DNA from: Sphingomonadales bacterium
GTDB lineage: Bacteria; Pseudomonadota; Alphaproteobacteria; Sphingomonadales; Sphingomonadaceae
Length of the DNA stretch: 44,952 bases
Reading direction: 5' to 3'
Assembly (NCBI GenBank): GCA_947470185.1
Contig: CANIRZ010000014.1
Span: 1-44,952, forward strand
A program made the position numbers and the translations under genes. The notes beneath the pieces are model-generated. The model did not search any database. It saw only the letters and a program-made list of their open reading frames with translations, and was not told where the DNA came from. Position 1 is the stretch's first letter. Each line of letters begins with the position of its first letter. Below are positions 44,354 to 44,952 of this stretch, piece by piece.

Positions 44354-44952
44354 TCAGCCAATAGGCATACCCGGCGGAACTGCAGGCAGAAGCGTCCGGT
44401 CAGACAGTGCCGCCGTTAAAGCAGCCTGATCGGATAAAAGCCCGCCAAGGCCCCTGCGCCAGTCGGCAAGTTCATCCGAACCACGGCTATTAGACAGGGC
44501 TTTGCTCCACGCCTGCAGCTTACCGTTTAGTTGCAGCCCAATGGAACGAGCAAGACCCTTCTCACGCACGGTCTTGGCCATATCGAGTGCAATCGTCGTA
44601 GCAATCCTGCGTCCAACGGCTCCCGTCGCCGCTGCTGCGTCGGCATGCGCGATGAGGCGGGCGAGGACTTGTGCGGGAGACGGCACAGCGGGGTCATATA
44701 CATGTTGCATGTCCAACCGGTTAAGCCGTTGTGGATCAAGCAAGCTATCGAGCACATGAACAGCCCCAATCTCCGTCGCACGCAAAGTATCAAACGCTGG
44801 CCCGCCAGCAGTCGGCATGATTTCAATCTGCGTTGCATAATCCCCATCATCACCTTGCGCGTATGATAACAAGGGCTGAAGTCGTGCTAGGACGGTGAGC
44901 GCATCTACGGTCAGAGCATTCATCAGGCCATCCAACACAGCAATCTGCTGCT
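44354..44952 (-). CDS. C-terminal part of a probable zinc-dependent metalloprotease (DUF4953-like); cut by window end
   Basis: Only the last 199 or so residues are visible; the frame stays open at the right edge. The helical segments LDGLMNALTVDAL, FDTLRATEIGAVHVLDSLLDPQRLNRLD and VLARLIAHADAAA resemble the C-terminal extension of large secreted metalloproteases (DUF5117/DUF4953 type). The catalytic HExxH part would lie outside, so this is a family guess. It converges on fpr with 30 bp between stops. Confidence 0.6.
   Translation of the reverse strand, partial: QQIAVLDGLMNALTVDALTVLARLQPLLSYAQGDDGDYATQIEIMPTAGGPAFDTLRATEIGAVHVLDSLLDPQRLNRLDMQHVYDPAVPSPAQVLARLIAHADAAAATGAVGRRIATTIALDMAKTVREKGLARSIGLQLNGKLQAWSKALSNSRGSDELADWRRGLGGLLSDQAALTAALSDRTLLPAVPPGMPIG

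Noticed and set aside
1-44952. CRISPR array, tRNA, rRNA, insertion sequence or prophage
   Set aside because: Reading both strands gave no regularly spaced repeats, no transposase or integrase motif and no long non-coding stretch that looked like structural RNA. A tRNA or covariance-model scan was not possible here.

Overview
The window looks like a chromosomal segment of an alphaproteobacterium of the order Sphingomonadales (family Sphingomonadaceae or a close relative). The reasons are the order dusB(nifR3)-ntrB-ntrC-ntrY-ntrX-hfq-hflX, a fused IspDF enzyme, an Hfq with two Sm domains in one chain (reported for Zymomonas, same order), a TonB receptor next to a type II secretion operon, and moderate GC. 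The genus cannot be fixed by eye. I saw no rRNA, tRNA, CRISPR array, transposase or phage gene, and both ends cut through genes.

Bases 1-3.2 kb (+): the 3' part of metG, then tatD and a membrane-anchored retropepsin-like protease in a tightly overlapping run, then mazG with its own AT-rich promoter region. Bases 3.2-12.4 kb (-): one long nitrogen-regulation run, dusB, ntrB, ntrC, ntrY, ntrX, then the tandem-Sm hfq and hflX. Bases 12.5-15.5 kb: ispDF and cinA (+) converge on ratA and lipA (-), and cinA and ratA overlap at their 3' ends. Bases 15.6-18.1 kb (+): a compact set of SbtA-type bicarbonate transporter, PII-like protein, beta carbonic anhydrase and an FMN-binding oxidase-like protein. 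Bases 18.2-22.5 kb: ettA (-), then a secreted M28 peptidase, a small lipoprotein and an alpha/beta hydrolase (+).

Bases 22.6-34.3 kb (-): a complete type II secretion operon, gspC-D-E-F-G-H-I-J-K-L-M-N-O, with nearly every junction overlapping or a few bases apart. Directly upstream, and separated from it by a clear intrinsic terminator, lie a TonB-dependent receptor and a disulfide-rich, polyproline-linked lipoprotein, and then a small TPR protein with its own terminator. Bases 39.9-41.8 kb (+): a two-gene unit matching PlcP (phospholipase C-like metallophosphoesterase) and Agt (glycosyltransferase), the pair that replaces phospholipids with glycolipids under phosphate limitation. Bases 42.0-45.0 kb: a PLP decarboxylase (-), ferredoxin-NADP reductase (+) and the C-terminal end of a putative zinc metalloprotease (-).

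The most interesting pattern is regulatory. PHO-box-like repeats (TGTCA-type half sites 11 bp apart) occur before gspC, before plcP, and as a perfect 15-bp inverted repeat between the TPR gene and plcP. This suggests that secretion, TonB uptake and lipid remodelling in the right half may respond together to phosphate starvation. That is a hypothesis from sequence patterns, not a demonstrated fact.
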